Positions 17,362 through 25,183 of a DNA stretch of 48,710 bases are shown here, in pieces (position 1 is the first letter of the stretch; each line of letters opens with the position of its first letter). Made by a program: the position numbers and the translations under genes. The DNA is from Clostridia bacterium (GTDB lineage Bacteria; Bacillota; Clostridia; Oscillospirales; Acutalibacteraceae): contig JAFYUI010000012.1 of NCBI GenBank assembly GCA_017549565.1, forward strand, positions 1 to 48,710, written 5' to 3'. The notes beneath the pieces are model-generated. The model had not been told where the DNA came from. It searched no databases and saw only the letters and a program-made list of their open reading frames with translations.

Positions 17362-18711
17362 TTAGTAACTGCCACTTGCATTGTTTCTTAAATTTTTAAT
17401 AATATCTTCAACAAGTTCTTTTTGATATGGCTTGTCCTTTAAAAATTCTTCAATGCGGTTTACATTGTAGAGCACGGTTGTGTGGTCCTTACCAAAGCTT
17501 TCACCAATGGCTTTATACGAAAGGTCGGTGGTTTCGCGTGCTATATACATTGCAACCTGTCTTGCAAGAGCCAAAGAAGCAGTTCTTCTGTTGGATAAAA
17601 TATCGGCCTCCGACACATTATAGGTGTGGGCAACCTCAACAATAATATTATCAATTTGGATAGGTTCTGGCTTATCGTCCGAAATAATGTCCCTAATAAA
17701 GGTTTGCACAACCGCAACGGTTGGCACCTTGTTTTGAATGTTTATATAAGCTTCAAGCTTTTTAACAACACCCTCAAGCTGACGGGTATTTGATTTTATA
17801 TGCTCGGCAATATAATAAACAATCGCTTCATCAAGTGTAATTCCGCTTTGTTCGGCCTTTTTATTTACAATACCAACCCTTGTTTCAAAATCGGGTGGGG
17901 TAATGTCACCATAAAAGCCGCCCTCTAAACGACTGCGGATACGCTCGTCAAGAGTTTTAATTTCTTTAACGGGGCGGTCAAGTGTAACAACAATTTGCTT
18001 GCCATTTTGATAAAGAGCGTTAAAGGTGTTAAAAAATTCTTCCTGTGTGGTTTCCTTACCTGCGATAAAGTGAATATCGTCAAGAAGCAAAACATCAACA
18101 TTGCGGTATTTATTTCTAAATTCTTCAACCAACGGAAGACCAAGCTTACCTTGGTTTAATGCCTGAATAAATTGGTTTGTAAATTCCTCACCACGAACAA
18201 ATTCAACCACCTTGTGCGGATATTTGTTTTTAATGTGGTTTTTAATTGCAAGCATCAGGTGGGTTTTACCAACGCCCGACGGGCCGTAAATTACAAGCGG
18301 GTTAAAGGTTGGTTGTGGGATTTGTGCTTCAGCAACGGCAAGCGCTGCGGCGTGGGCAAAACGGTTGGTAGAACCAACAATAAAATTTTGGAAGGTGAAA
18401 AAATCTTCAAATGAAAGACCTTCACTTTGTTGTTCGGCCTTTAAAATAACTTCTTCGTCTTCATCAACAACAATTCGTGCAACCATATCAAGACCAATTA
18501 TAGTTTTAATAGCAGCATTCAATTTTTCAGAATAGTTATTTTCAATAAGACCTTTTATGTGTTGGTCGTTTATAGAAATTGTAAATTCACCATCACTCAT
18601 AAAAACAGGAACAAGGTCTTTAAAAAAACAGTTAAATGTAACATCTGAAATTGATTTTTTAAGTTCATCGCAAATGGCCGCCCAAACAGTTTCTAACGGA
18701 CTTAGTGACAT
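17362..18711 (-). CDS. dnaA: Chromosomal replication initiator DnaA
   Basis: A 449-residue initiator ATPase that opens oriC. Domain I (residues 1-80) is followed by a short acidic linker. The AAA+ domain has Walker A GPSGVGKT (143-150) and Walker B VLLLDDIHF (about 207). The C-terminal DNA-binding domain has the DnaA signature with KDHTTVLYNVNRIE. ATG preceded by GGAAGG. Promoter TTGCAA-17-TATACT lies upstream. Confidence 0.98.
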   Translation of the reverse strand: MSLSPLETVWAAICDELKKSISDVTFNCFFKDLVPVFMSDGEFTISINDQHIKGLIENNYSEKLNAAIKTIIGLDMVARIVVDEDEEVILKAEQQSEGLSFEDFFTFQNFIVGSTNRFAHAAALAVAEAQIPQPTFNPLVIYGPSGVGKTHLMLAIKNHIKNKYPHKVVEFVRGEEFTNQFIQALNQGKLGLPLVEEFRNKYRNVDVLLLDDIHFIAGKETTQEEFFNTFNALYQNGKQIVVTLDRPVKEIKTLDERIRSRLEGGFYGDITPPDFETRVGIVNKKAEQSGITLDEAIVYYIAEHIKSNTRQLEGVVKKLEAYINIQNKVPTVAVVQTFIRDIISDDKPEPIQIDNIIVEVAHTYNVSEADILSNRRTASLALARQVAMYIARETTDLSYKAIGESFGKDHTTVLYNVNRIEEFLKDKPYQKELVEDIIKNLRNNASGSY

Positions 18712-18754
18712 TTTTTTAACCTTCCTTTATATTATAATATTATATATTTATATT

Positions 18755-18783
18755 AGTATAACATATAGCATATTAAATTGCAA
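18755..18783 (-). promoter_or_regulatory. Promoter of dnaA
   Basis: Minus-strand TTGCAA (18778-18783), 17-base spacer, TATACT (18755-18760), in the AT-rich gap between dnaA and gpr. No DnaA box was found here, so autoregulation by DnaA is not evident. Confidence 0.65.
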
Positions 18784-18809
18784 CAATTTTTAACAAAAAG
18801 AGGTAGATT

Positions 18810-19586
18810 ATGGGGATAAGAACAGACCTTGCATTAGAAACTGAAAAAATAACCGAAAGTGATGGTTTTTATACCGAAAAAGAGGGTGTTTTTGAGTTTA
18901 ACTATGCCGAAATTAAAGAAAACGAAAGCAAAAATGCAGGAAAATATATAACCCTTTCTTTTTGTGATTTACAAAAAATAACCAACTTTGATGTGCTTGA
19001 AAAACAGTTTAAAAAAGCACTTGAAGCACTTTTAAAAGAAAATAAAAACACCCTTGTTGTAGGGCTTGGAAACCGTGAAATTACTGCCGATTCGGTGGGG
19101 GTTAAAACGGCGGAAAAAATTTTGGCAACACGGCATATTACGGGCGAATTTGCGGAAAAAATCGGGCTTTTTGGGCTTCAAAATGTGTCAGTAATTGTGC
19201 CAAATGTTTTAGGTAAAACAGGCATTGAGGTAATGGAAATTTTAAAGGGTATTATAAGCGAAACAAAGGCGGATACAGTAATAGTAATTGATGCCTTGTG
19301 TGCAAGGGATGAAAGCCGACTTTTTAAAACAATTCAGCTTACCGATAGCGGCATTTCGCCCGGGTCGGGTGTTAAAAACAAACGGCAGGAAATAAGCCAA
19401 AAAACACTTGGTGTAAAAGTTGTGGCAATAGGTGTTCCAACCGTTATAGAATATAGCGAAAATTTAATTGTAACCCCAAAGGATTGCGACCTTTTTACCG
19501 ATAAAATAAGCGATATTTTAGCCCTTAATTTAAATATGTTTTTGCAGCCCGAAATTGACCGCGAAATACTGTGTGAATTGGTATAA
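18810..19586 (+). CDS. gpr: GPR endopeptidase (spore protease)
   Basis: A 258-residue spore protease that degrades small acid-soluble proteins at germination. Family blocks: GIRTDLALE at the N-terminus (the maturation cleavage region), VVGLGNREITADSVG, VPNVLGKTGIE, DALCARDESRLFKTIQLTDSGISPGSG and VVAIGVPTVIEYSEN. It is much shorter than the roughly 370-residue Bacillus enzyme, but all conserved blocks are present. SD AGAGGT, ATG. Forms a plus-strand unit with spoIIP, divergent from dnaA. Confidence 0.93.
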   Translation: MGIRTDLALETEKITESDGFYTEKEGVFEFNYAEIKENESKNAGKYITLSFCDLQKITNFDVLEKQFKKALEALLKENKNTLVVGLGNREITADSVGVKTAEKILATRHITGEFAEKIGLFGLQNVSVIVPNVLGKTGIEVMEILKGIISETKADTVIVIDALCARDESRLFKTIQLTDSGISPGSGVKNKRQEISQKTLGVKVVAIGVPTVIEYSENLIVTPKDCDLFTDKISDILALNLNMFLQPEIDREILCELV

Positions 19587-19625
19587 AAATCCGCCTTTTT
19601 GAATAAAATTTAAAGAGGTGATATT

Positions 19626-20696
19626 ATGCAAAAACGGTGGGCAATTATAAGAATTTTAACCTGTTATTTGCTTTGTTTTTTCCTTATTTTAGGGGCATTT
19701 TATAACATAATTTCGCAAAAAATTGAGGTTAAAAATGATAATTTTTTGCTTGGTTTTTCGGATAATTTAACGGTTTTTGAAGCTACAAAAACCGAAGAAA
19801 AACCGCAAAATGAAACCACTGAAACAAAGGAAAATTCACAAAATATCACCTTAAACAGTAGTCAAAACAGCAGTGTAAATTCAGTTCAAACAAGCACCTC
19901 AAGTGTTAAAGGAAATGTTATTGAAAAGTACATTTCACCCTATACCGCACCCCTTTCATACAGTGGTGTTTATATGAAAAATAGCAGCGGTTTATCAATA
20001 AATATTAAAAATCTTTTATCTTCAAAATTAAAGTTTAAAATCGAAAAAAACAGTCAGCCGCAGGTGCTTATAATGCACACCCACACCACCGAAACCTTTT
20101 TAAATGAGGATAAAAAAACCTATACTGAAAATGACAAGGCACGCACCACCGACAATAATAAAAATATGGTAATGGTGGGGGAGATAATAGCCAAAAAATT
20201 AAATGAAGCGGGAATAAAAACCTTGCACGATAAAACCCAGCACGATTACCCGCAATATACCGGCAGTTATAGCCGAAGTGCCAAAACCGTAAACAGTTAT
20301 TTAAGTAAATATAAAAGCATTAAAATTGTGTTAGATTTGCACCGCGATTCCGTAACGGTCAGCGGTAATGATAAAGCAAAATTAGTTACCAAAATAAACG
20401 GCAAAAAAGCGGCACAGGTAATGCTTGTTATGGGCAGTCAAAGCGGAAGCATTAAAAACCACCCAAATTGGCAGGAAAACTTAAAATTGGCGTTAAAGTT
20501 TCAACAAACGATGGAGGCAAAATACCCAACCCTTGCACGCCCGCTTGTGCTTGCATCAAAAAATTATAATCAGTCGCTTTGTAGCGGCTCAATGCTTATT
20601 GAATTTGGCACCGAAATGAATTCGCTTGATGAAGCAAAATATTCGGCCGAGCTTGTAGGCAATTCGCTTGTAAGTTTGCTTAATACAATAAAATAG
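19626..20696 (+). CDS. spoIIP: Stage II sporulation protein P
   Basis: A 356-residue peptidoglycan amidase/endopeptidase that works with SpoIID and SpoIIM during engulfment. One membrane helix (residues about 8-28), then a long Ser/Thr/Asn-rich linker (50-95), then the catalytic domain: IMHTHTTETF (H151, H153, E156), VLDLHRDSV, and LIEFGTEMNSLDEA near the C-terminus. ATG follows AGAGGTGA. It lies 39 bases after gpr, the common gpr-spoIIP pair of Clostridia. Confidence 0.95.
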   Translation: MQKRWAIIRILTCYLLCFFLILGAFYNIISQKIEVKNDNFLLGFSDNLTVFEATKTEEKPQNETTETKENSQNITLNSSQNSSVNSVQTSTSSVKGNVIEKYISPYTAPLSYSGVYMKNSSGLSINIKNLLSSKLKFKIEKNSQPQVLIMHTHTTETFLNEDKKTYTENDKARTTDNNKNMVMVGEIIAKKLNEAGIKTLHDKTQHDYPQYTGSYSRSAKTVNSYLSKYKSIKIVLDLHRDSVTVSGNDKAKLVTKINGKKAAQVMLVMGSQSGSIKNHPNWQENLKLALKFQQTMEAKYPTLARPLVLASKNYNQSLCSGSMLIEFGTEMNSLDEAKYSAELVGNSLVSLLNTIK

Positions 20697-20709
20697 GAGA
20701 ATTTTTAAA

Positions 20710-20895
20710 ATGAAAAACAGTATACGAAAATTTTACATTTCGTTTATAGTTACTTGTTGCATAGTTTTTGGTTTTTTAAGTGTTTGCATTGCTTATGAAA
20801 ACATTCGTGCAGTTGAATATGGCGACACAAGACGGGCAATAGCGGTAGAAGACGGAAAAATTTATTTTTTTGATTATGAAATTGAATTTAAATAA
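20710..20895 (+). CDS. Small single-pass membrane protein, unknown function
   Basis: A 61-residue protein with one N-terminal membrane helix (residues 9-28, FYISFIVTCCIVFGFLSVCI) and a short, mixed-charge tail outside (RAVEYGDTRRAIAVEDGKIYFFDYEIEF). ATG preceded by AGGAG at good spacing, 13 bases after the spoIIP stop, and followed by a terminator, so it is probably the last gene of the gpr-spoIIP operon. I do not recognise the family; a sporulation role is only suggested by position. Confidence 0.6.
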   Translation: MKNSIRKFYISFIVTCCIVFGFLSVCIAYENIRAVEYGDTRRAIAVEDGKIYFFDYEIEFK

Positions 20896-20898
20896 TAG

Positions 20899-20930
20899 AA
20901 AACCAAGATAGAATTAACTATCTTGGTTTT
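20899..20930. terminator. Bidirectional terminator between the spoIIP operon and the RAYT gene
   Basis: Perfect 13-bp stem AAAACCAAGATAG / CTATCTTGGTTTT with a six-base loop AATTAA and T-runs on both sides. The loop contains the stop codon of the convergent RAYT gene. Confidence 0.85.
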
Positions 20931-21429
20931 TCTTTAATAGATATTTTTTGGGATTATTTTCAATATATTCAAAAATTTCGTTATAATCTTCTTGATTGCG
21001 TATTACGTGGTCATAATATCTCGATTGCCAAATATTTTCTCCATATTCTTTATTACAAAATCTTTTAAAAGTACTTACAAAATTTGATATAGTTGAATTT
21101 TTATTTTCAGTTTTAATATTAGAATGTGTAGGGACAGGCGTCCTCGACTGTCCGTTTAATATTGAAACTAAAAGATGAATATGGTCGGGCATAATAATAT
21201 ATTTATCAACTGAAATATTATCATAAAAAATATTTAATTTTTTAATATACCTGTCGGCAATTTCACCATATGGTAAAAATACAGTTTTCGGACAGTCGGG
21301 GACGCCTGTCCCTACAATTTTGCTTAAAATAGGTTTTCTATCTTTGATACATATTGTAATAAAATATGCGCCATTTTGACTGTAATTATAATTTTCTAAT
21401 CTATTATTTTTTCTTTTTGGTAATTTCAT
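20914..21429 (-). CDS. REP-associated tyrosine transposase (RAYT, TnpA_REP / IS200-like Y1 family)
   Basis: A 171-residue single-strand DNA transposase-like protein. N-terminal RAYT signature LPKRKNNRLENYNYSQNGAYFIT; HUH motif HIH at residues 83-85 in MPDHIHLLVS; likely nucleophile Y149 in EDYNEIFEYIENNP. I chose the ATG giving MKLPKRK; an upstream start adds 15 hydrophobic residues unlike the family. Two surface loops, residues 38-47 and 92-101, are encoded by the two arms of a 28-bp REP-like inverted repeat. No IS ends or target duplications are visible, in keeping with a domesticated RAYT. Confidence 0.88.
   Translation of the reverse strand: MKLPKRKNNRLENYNYSQNGAYFITICIKDRKPILSKIVGTGVPDCPKTVFLPYGEIADRYIKKLNIFYDNISVDKYIIMPDHIHLLVSILNGQSRTPVPTHSNIKTENKNSTISNFVSTFKRFCNKEYGENIWQSRYYDHVIRNQEDYNEIFEYIENNPKKYLLKKNQDS
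21127..21316. repeat. REP-like inverted repeat inside the RAYT gene
   Basis: Arms 21127-21154 and 21289-21316 are 28 bp each, 27 of 28 matching in inverted orientation, 134 bases apart, and GC-rich (core GGGACAGGCGTCC). They are much richer in GC than the surrounding gene, and both lie in frame within its coding sequence. No further copy was noticed in this window. They resemble the dispersed REP units that RAYT proteins recognise. Confidence 0.8.
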
Positions 21430-21500
21430 TTTTATCACCAATAAAATTTTATCATAAAAGTAATAAAATAACAATTATTTAATTTTTGCATATTGCAAAC

Positions 21501-21539
21501 TTTCTTTGCTTTACAAAGAAATATTATTCGTGTTAAAAT
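21501..21539 (+). promoter_or_regulatory. Promoter and likely operator of the XRE membrane regulator
   Basis: TTTCTTTG and CAAAGAAA (21501-21508, 21514-21521) form an 8-bp inverted repeat with a 5-base gap. It overlaps a -35 TTTACA (21510-21515), 18 bases before TAAAAT (21534-21539). The placement suggests repression of the promoter, most simply by the XRE protein encoded just downstream. Confidence 0.5.
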
Positions 21540-21557
21540 TTGGGTGAGGTGAAAACA

Positions 21558-22241
21558 ATGGCAAACATAAGCAAAAACATTAAACAAATTCGCATTAAAA
21601 ACAATATGACACAGGAAGAACTCGCCGAAGCGCTTTTTGTGACGCGGCAAACAATTTCAAATTATGAAACGGGAAAGTCAAACCCCGATATAGATACAAT
21701 AATTAAAATTGCCGAAGTTTTCAAGGTTGATACAAACACCGTAATTTACGGTCTACCTTTGGAAGAAAATCAAAAGCGTGCGCGCAGTTTTGCAATAAGC
21801 TATGGAATTTTCCTTATTATATTGTTAATTGCTGATTTTGTAATTGATAAAATTTTTGAAGAATATGTGGGCTTTTACCCACCACCCGAACAAATTTTAA
21901 AATTTACACTTTTTCCTTTCACATTTTTTGTTTGCGGTTTTTATGCAATGCATATTATCGGGTTATTTACCCCTTTAAAACCGCTTAATAATTTGGCTGC
22001 AAAAATTATAAGGGTAGTAATTGTTTTAATATTACTTATAATTGCAATACCAATGTTATACTATGCATCATTTTTTACCTTTTCATTTATAAAACAACTT
22101 ACACAAAGCAGTGTACATATAAGATGGCCAGGGTTTTATAGTGTGTTTAGAAATATTTTATTAGTTATAAAATATCCCTTTGTATTTTCTATACTTGGCG
22201 CATTAAGTTGGTTGTTTGGTTTAATATATCGTAATAAATAA
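21558..22241 (+). CDS. XRE-family regulator with membrane-anchored C-terminus
   Basis: A 227-residue protein. Residues 1-65 form a Cro/C1-type helix-turn-helix (IKQIRIKNNMTQEELAEALFVTRQTISNYETGKSNPD). Four hydrophobic segments follow (about 80-100, 120-145, 155-180 and 200-225), so this is a DNA-binding domain tied to the membrane. The upstream TTG start is less likely than this ATG, which has AGGTG at proper spacing. Such regulators are common beside stress or transport genes, but here no obvious target gene follows. Confidence 0.8.
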   Translation: MANISKNIKQIRIKNNMTQEELAEALFVTRQTISNYETGKSNPDIDTIIKIAEVFKVDTNTVIYGLPLEENQKRARSFAISYGIFLIILLIADFVIDKIFEEYVGFYPPPEQILKFTLFPFTFFVCGFYAMHIIGLFTPLKPLNNLAAKIIRVVIVLILLIIAIPMLYYASFFTFSFIKQLTQSSVHIRWPGFYSVFRNILLVIKYPFVFSILGALSWLFGLIYRNK

Positions 22242-22274
22242 AATAAAAGCGACCTTTTAAGGTCGCTTTTATTT
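22241..22274. terminator. Bidirectional terminator between XRE regulator and mrp
   Basis: Perfect 16-bp stem (core AAAAGCGACCTT / AAGGTCGCTTTT) with a two-base loop and T-rich ends both ways. It serves both convergent genes. Confidence 0.9.
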
Positions 22275-23115
22275 ATTTGTTTATTTTATTGTCAATTTTT
22301 TCGGCAGCATCTTTAAGGTAAATATTATCATATTTTTCAAAGCAACCGTTATCAACAAGCTGTGCCAAAGTTACATCAATGGGCATTTTGCCAAGAAGCT
22401 CAACACCGATTTCGTCTGCAACGGTTTCGCTGCCACTGCCAAAAATCTTAAATTCCTTTTTACATTCGGGGCAAATAACACTGCTCATATTTTCAATAAT
22501 GCCTAAAACGGGAATATTCATCATATTTGCCATATTATATGCTTTTTTAACTATCATTGAAACCAAATCTTGTGGTGAGGTAACAATAACAACACCGTCA
22601 AGGGGAAGACTTTGGAAAACAGTAAGCGGAACATCGCCTGTACCTGGGGGACAGTCAACAAATAAATAATCTAAATCGCCCCAAACAACATCGTGCCAAA
22701 ACTGCTTAACAGCGCCCGCAATAACAGGACCACGCCATAAAACAGGGGCTTCCTTATCCTCTAAAAGCAAATTTATTGACATAATTTTAATACCGTTTTC
22801 GGTCTCGGCGGGTAAAATGCCAAGCTCGTTTTGGTAAACCTTTGAATTTATGCCAAACGATTTTGGAATTGACGGGCCTGTGATATCGGCATCCAAAATA
22901 CCAACCTTATAACCCATTTTGTTCATTAAAACCGCAAGGGAAGAGGTAACCATTGATTTACCAACGCCACCCTTACCGCTTACAACACCGATAACATGCT
23001 TAATGTTATTAAATTCAGCGGTGGGCTCTAACAAGCTTTGGGGCTCGTTCCTTGAACTGCAACTTTGCCCACAGCTTGAACAGTTACCACTGCAATTACT
23101 TTTTTGTTCTGCCAT
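22273..23115 (-). CDS. mrp: Mrp/NBP35-type Fe-S cluster carrier ATPase
   Basis: A 280-residue P-loop protein that binds and transfers iron-sulfur clusters. Cysteine-rich N-terminus (CSGNCSSCGQSC, residues about 8-19) as in the Nbp35 type; deviant Walker A GKGGVGKS near residue 50; DCPPGTGD; and the CPEC motif in the C-terminal half. The ATG follows TTGGAGA; a start five codons upstream lacks such a site. Promoter TTGATT-17-TATAAT lies upstream. Confidence 0.92.
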   Translation of the reverse strand: MAEQKSNCSGNCSSCGQSCSSRNEPQSLLEPTAEFNNIKHVIGVVSGKGGVGKSMVTSSLAVLMNKMGYKVGILDADITGPSIPKSFGINSKVYQNELGILPAETENGIKIMSINLLLEDKEAPVLWRGPVIAGAVKQFWHDVVWGDLDYLFVDCPPGTGDVPLTVFQSLPLDGVVIVTSPQDLVSMIVKKAYNMANMMNIPVLGIIENMSSVICPECKKEFKIFGSGSETVADEIGVELLGKMPIDVTLAQLVDNGCFEKYDNIYLKDAAEKIDNKINK

Positions 23116-23151
23116 TTTAAAAATCTCCAATGCATTAAAATACTGTACTAA

Positions 23152-23180
23152 ATTATACTACCCAAATTTTAAAAAATCAA
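23152..23180 (-). promoter_or_regulatory. Promoter of mrp
   Basis: Minus-strand TTGATT (23175-23180), 17-base spacer, TATAAT (23152-23157). Confidence 0.65.
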
Positions 23181-23183
23181 TAC

Positions 23184-24542
23184 CTATTGGTTTATAAAAT
23201 AATCATATTGCTGTGCAATGGTTGCCCAGGTTACAGGTCCAACCGCTCCCGATTCGGTAATACCAAAAAGTCGCTGAAAAATTCTAACGGCATTTTCGGT
23301 TTGTTCACCGTAAAAACCCGTTTGCGGAAGTGTTGGTATTTCGTTTATATTTTGACCTATTAAATCAATATAGGTTTGCAAATCTCTAACATCCTCGCTT
23401 CGCATACCTCGGGTTAAGAAATATCCCGGGTACAGCTTGGCATTTTCACCCGAATAACCGCTCGGCAGGGCAGAAACGGTGTCGATATATGCCTGTGAAA
23501 TAACATTCCAGGTGTTTTGGTCAACCACACCCGTTACGGGCAAATTATAAAAGCTTTGAAACCTTTCAACCGCCTGCACTGTTTCAGGGCCGTAATAACC
23601 GCTTCTTATAACGGGGGATAATGCACCGTTAAAATATGCCAAAATAGATAAATAATACTGCAAGGTGGTAACGGGTATACCGCTTATACCTTCGCTTAAT
23701 TCATCGGTAAAGGGCACCGCTGCTTCGCTTATGGAAATACCCTCGCTTGAAAGCTCAGCAAGGCCCTTAACACCATTATAATACTGCTTGATTTTATACC
23801 AAGTTGATTTATCAACCACTCCTGTTTGTGATAAGTTAAATATTTTTTGAAATTCACGCACTGCATTTTCGGTTGAAACACCAAAAATCCCTTCGGCATC
23901 GGTTATTTTGGGTATTGCGGGGTAGTTTTGCGATATGCGGTTAAGCTGTGTTTGAATAATATCAACATTGTTGCCCGCATCCCCAACTCTTAAAGGCACA
24001 CCCGGGTAGCTTTCAACATTGTCGCTGACAGGGGCATTTTCTACAATGCCAATGTCATTGCCGTAATAATTTTGCAAAATTTCAAAAGGTGTTCGCCCTT
24101 GCTCCGCTAAATTAACGGTACCCCATTGTGAAAGTCCGCTGCAAGTGGATGTTGTGCCGTTGCAAAAGGTAGTAAAAAGGGGCTGAACATTGCCTTGCCT
24201 TATGACATAATCATTAAATATTTCATCAACAATTTGGCTTATGTTTTCAAAAATTTCGCGGTCGGGCACAAACGCTTGGTCAAACTGTGTGGTGTTGGTA
24301 ATATCAAAATCATACCCGCGGGATGGGTACCATTCGGTATAAATTCGGTTTAAAACAAAGGAAATAATGGCGTAAATATTGGCACGCAGAGCATTTTCGG
24401 GCCAGGTGGGGTAAATTTCGCTTGATGCAACATTTTTTATGTAATCGGCAAAGGGAACGGTTACATTTTGTGCATTCGAAGTCGGTGCACCTAAATGCAC
24501 AGTTATATTTTCGGGTATAACAGGGGTTATAATTTCCGGCAT
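23184..24542 (-). CDS. SpoIID-like domain protein with three peptidoglycan-binding repeats
   Basis: A 452-residue protein. Residues about 25-175 resemble SpoIID/LytB: VPFADYIKNVASSEIYPTWPENALRA, matching the SpoIID block with its catalytic-type Glu, and later CSGLSQWGTVNLAEQGRTPFEILQNYY, like the SpoIID C-terminal block. Three PG_binding_1 units follow (about 180-255, 290-355 and 375-450), each with a YG/FG...T..AV..FQ core. There is no signal peptide or membrane helix, so it is probably made in the mother cell and placed on the forespore surface. Coupled to the gene upstream by a 9-base gap. Confidence 0.8.
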   Translation of the reverse strand: MPEIITPVIPENITVHLGAPTSNAQNVTVPFADYIKNVASSEIYPTWPENALRANIYAIISFVLNRIYTEWYPSRGYDFDITNTTQFDQAFVPDREIFENISQIVDEIFNDYVIRQGNVQPLFTTFCNGTTSTCSGLSQWGTVNLAEQGRTPFEILQNYYGNDIGIVENAPVSDNVESYPGVPLRVGDAGNNVDIIQTQLNRISQNYPAIPKITDAEGIFGVSTENAVREFQKIFNLSQTGVVDKSTWYKIKQYYNGVKGLAELSSEGISISEAAVPFTDELSEGISGIPVTTLQYYLSILAYFNGALSPVIRSGYYGPETVQAVERFQSFYNLPVTGVVDQNTWNVISQAYIDTVSALPSGYSGENAKLYPGYFLTRGMRSEDVRDLQTYIDLIGQNINEIPTLPQTGFYGEQTENAVRIFQRLFGITESGAVGPVTWATIAQQYDYFINQ

Positions 24543-24551
24543 AGCATCACC

Positions 24552-25073
24552 TTAAAGATTATATTTTTGCGACTCGTCAAAAATTTGGGGTGTTTTGTCA
24601 ATTCGCTCTTCTGCTAAAATCATATCTGACCGCTGAATAGAGGTTATACCGCTGAAAACGGGGATATTAAGGTGTATGTTTTTTAAAAAGCCGTCGGCTT
24701 CAACCATCATATTATAAAGTGAATATGGGGTTTCGGCCAAATCGGGCGACATTGAAAGACTTTTGTCGGGTGCTGAAAGGGTAAACACCTTTGTTCTGCC
24801 ACTGCGGTCGGTAAAATCGCTGTCGATAATATTCATATTATCAATATCGCCTGTAAAAATTGTTACCTTTGCATTTTCGGCGGGGTAAAGCCCGCGAAAA
24901 GATGTTACAATACCCAAAAGTCCGCCTGTTTGTGTGCTTTGGCTTGGCGGTGTGGGTGCCGAAATATTTGGTGTGGGTGTAGTTTGTGCAGGAACATAAC
25001 CATTATTTTTCTTTGCTTTTTCATACATTTCAAGCATTTCTTTTTTATATTTTTCAAAGATTTCATTATTCAT
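24552..25073 (-). CDS. Carboxypeptidase-regulatory-like domain protein, partner of the SpoIID-like protein
   Basis: A 173-residue protein: N-terminal charged helix (MNNEIFEKYKKEMLEMYEKAKK), Pro/Thr-rich linker (30-50), then a beta-sandwich resembling a carboxypeptidase-regulatory or CnaB fold, with GLLGIVTSFRGLYPAENAKVTIF and DRSGRTKVFTLSAP. No signal peptide. ATG preceded by AGAGGTGA. First gene of a two-gene operon with the SpoIID/PG-binding protein, probably a spore-envelope pair. Function is inferred only from partner and fold. Confidence 0.6.
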   Translation of the reverse strand: MNNEIFEKYKKEMLEMYEKAKKNNGYVPAQTTPTPNISAPTPPSQSTQTGGLLGIVTSFRGLYPAENAKVTIFTGDIDNMNIIDSDFTDRSGRTKVFTLSAPDKSLSMSPDLAETPYSLYNMMVEADGFLKNIHLNIPVFSGITSIQRSDMILAEERIDKTPQIFDESQKYNL

Positions 25074-25124
25074 AAAATCACCTCTTATAATTTTATGAAT
25101 AAGCCCACAAAACCATACCACCTA

Positions 25125-25153
25125 TTGAAAAAAATGTAAAATTAGGTTATAAT
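25125..25153 (+). promoter_or_regulatory. Promoter of the aldose epimerase gene
   Basis: TTGAAA (25125-25130), 17-base spacer, TATAAT (25148-25153), ahead of the ATG at 25184. Confidence 0.7.
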
Positions 25154-25183
25154 TAACCCATCTTATTTTAGCAGGTGTTTTAA

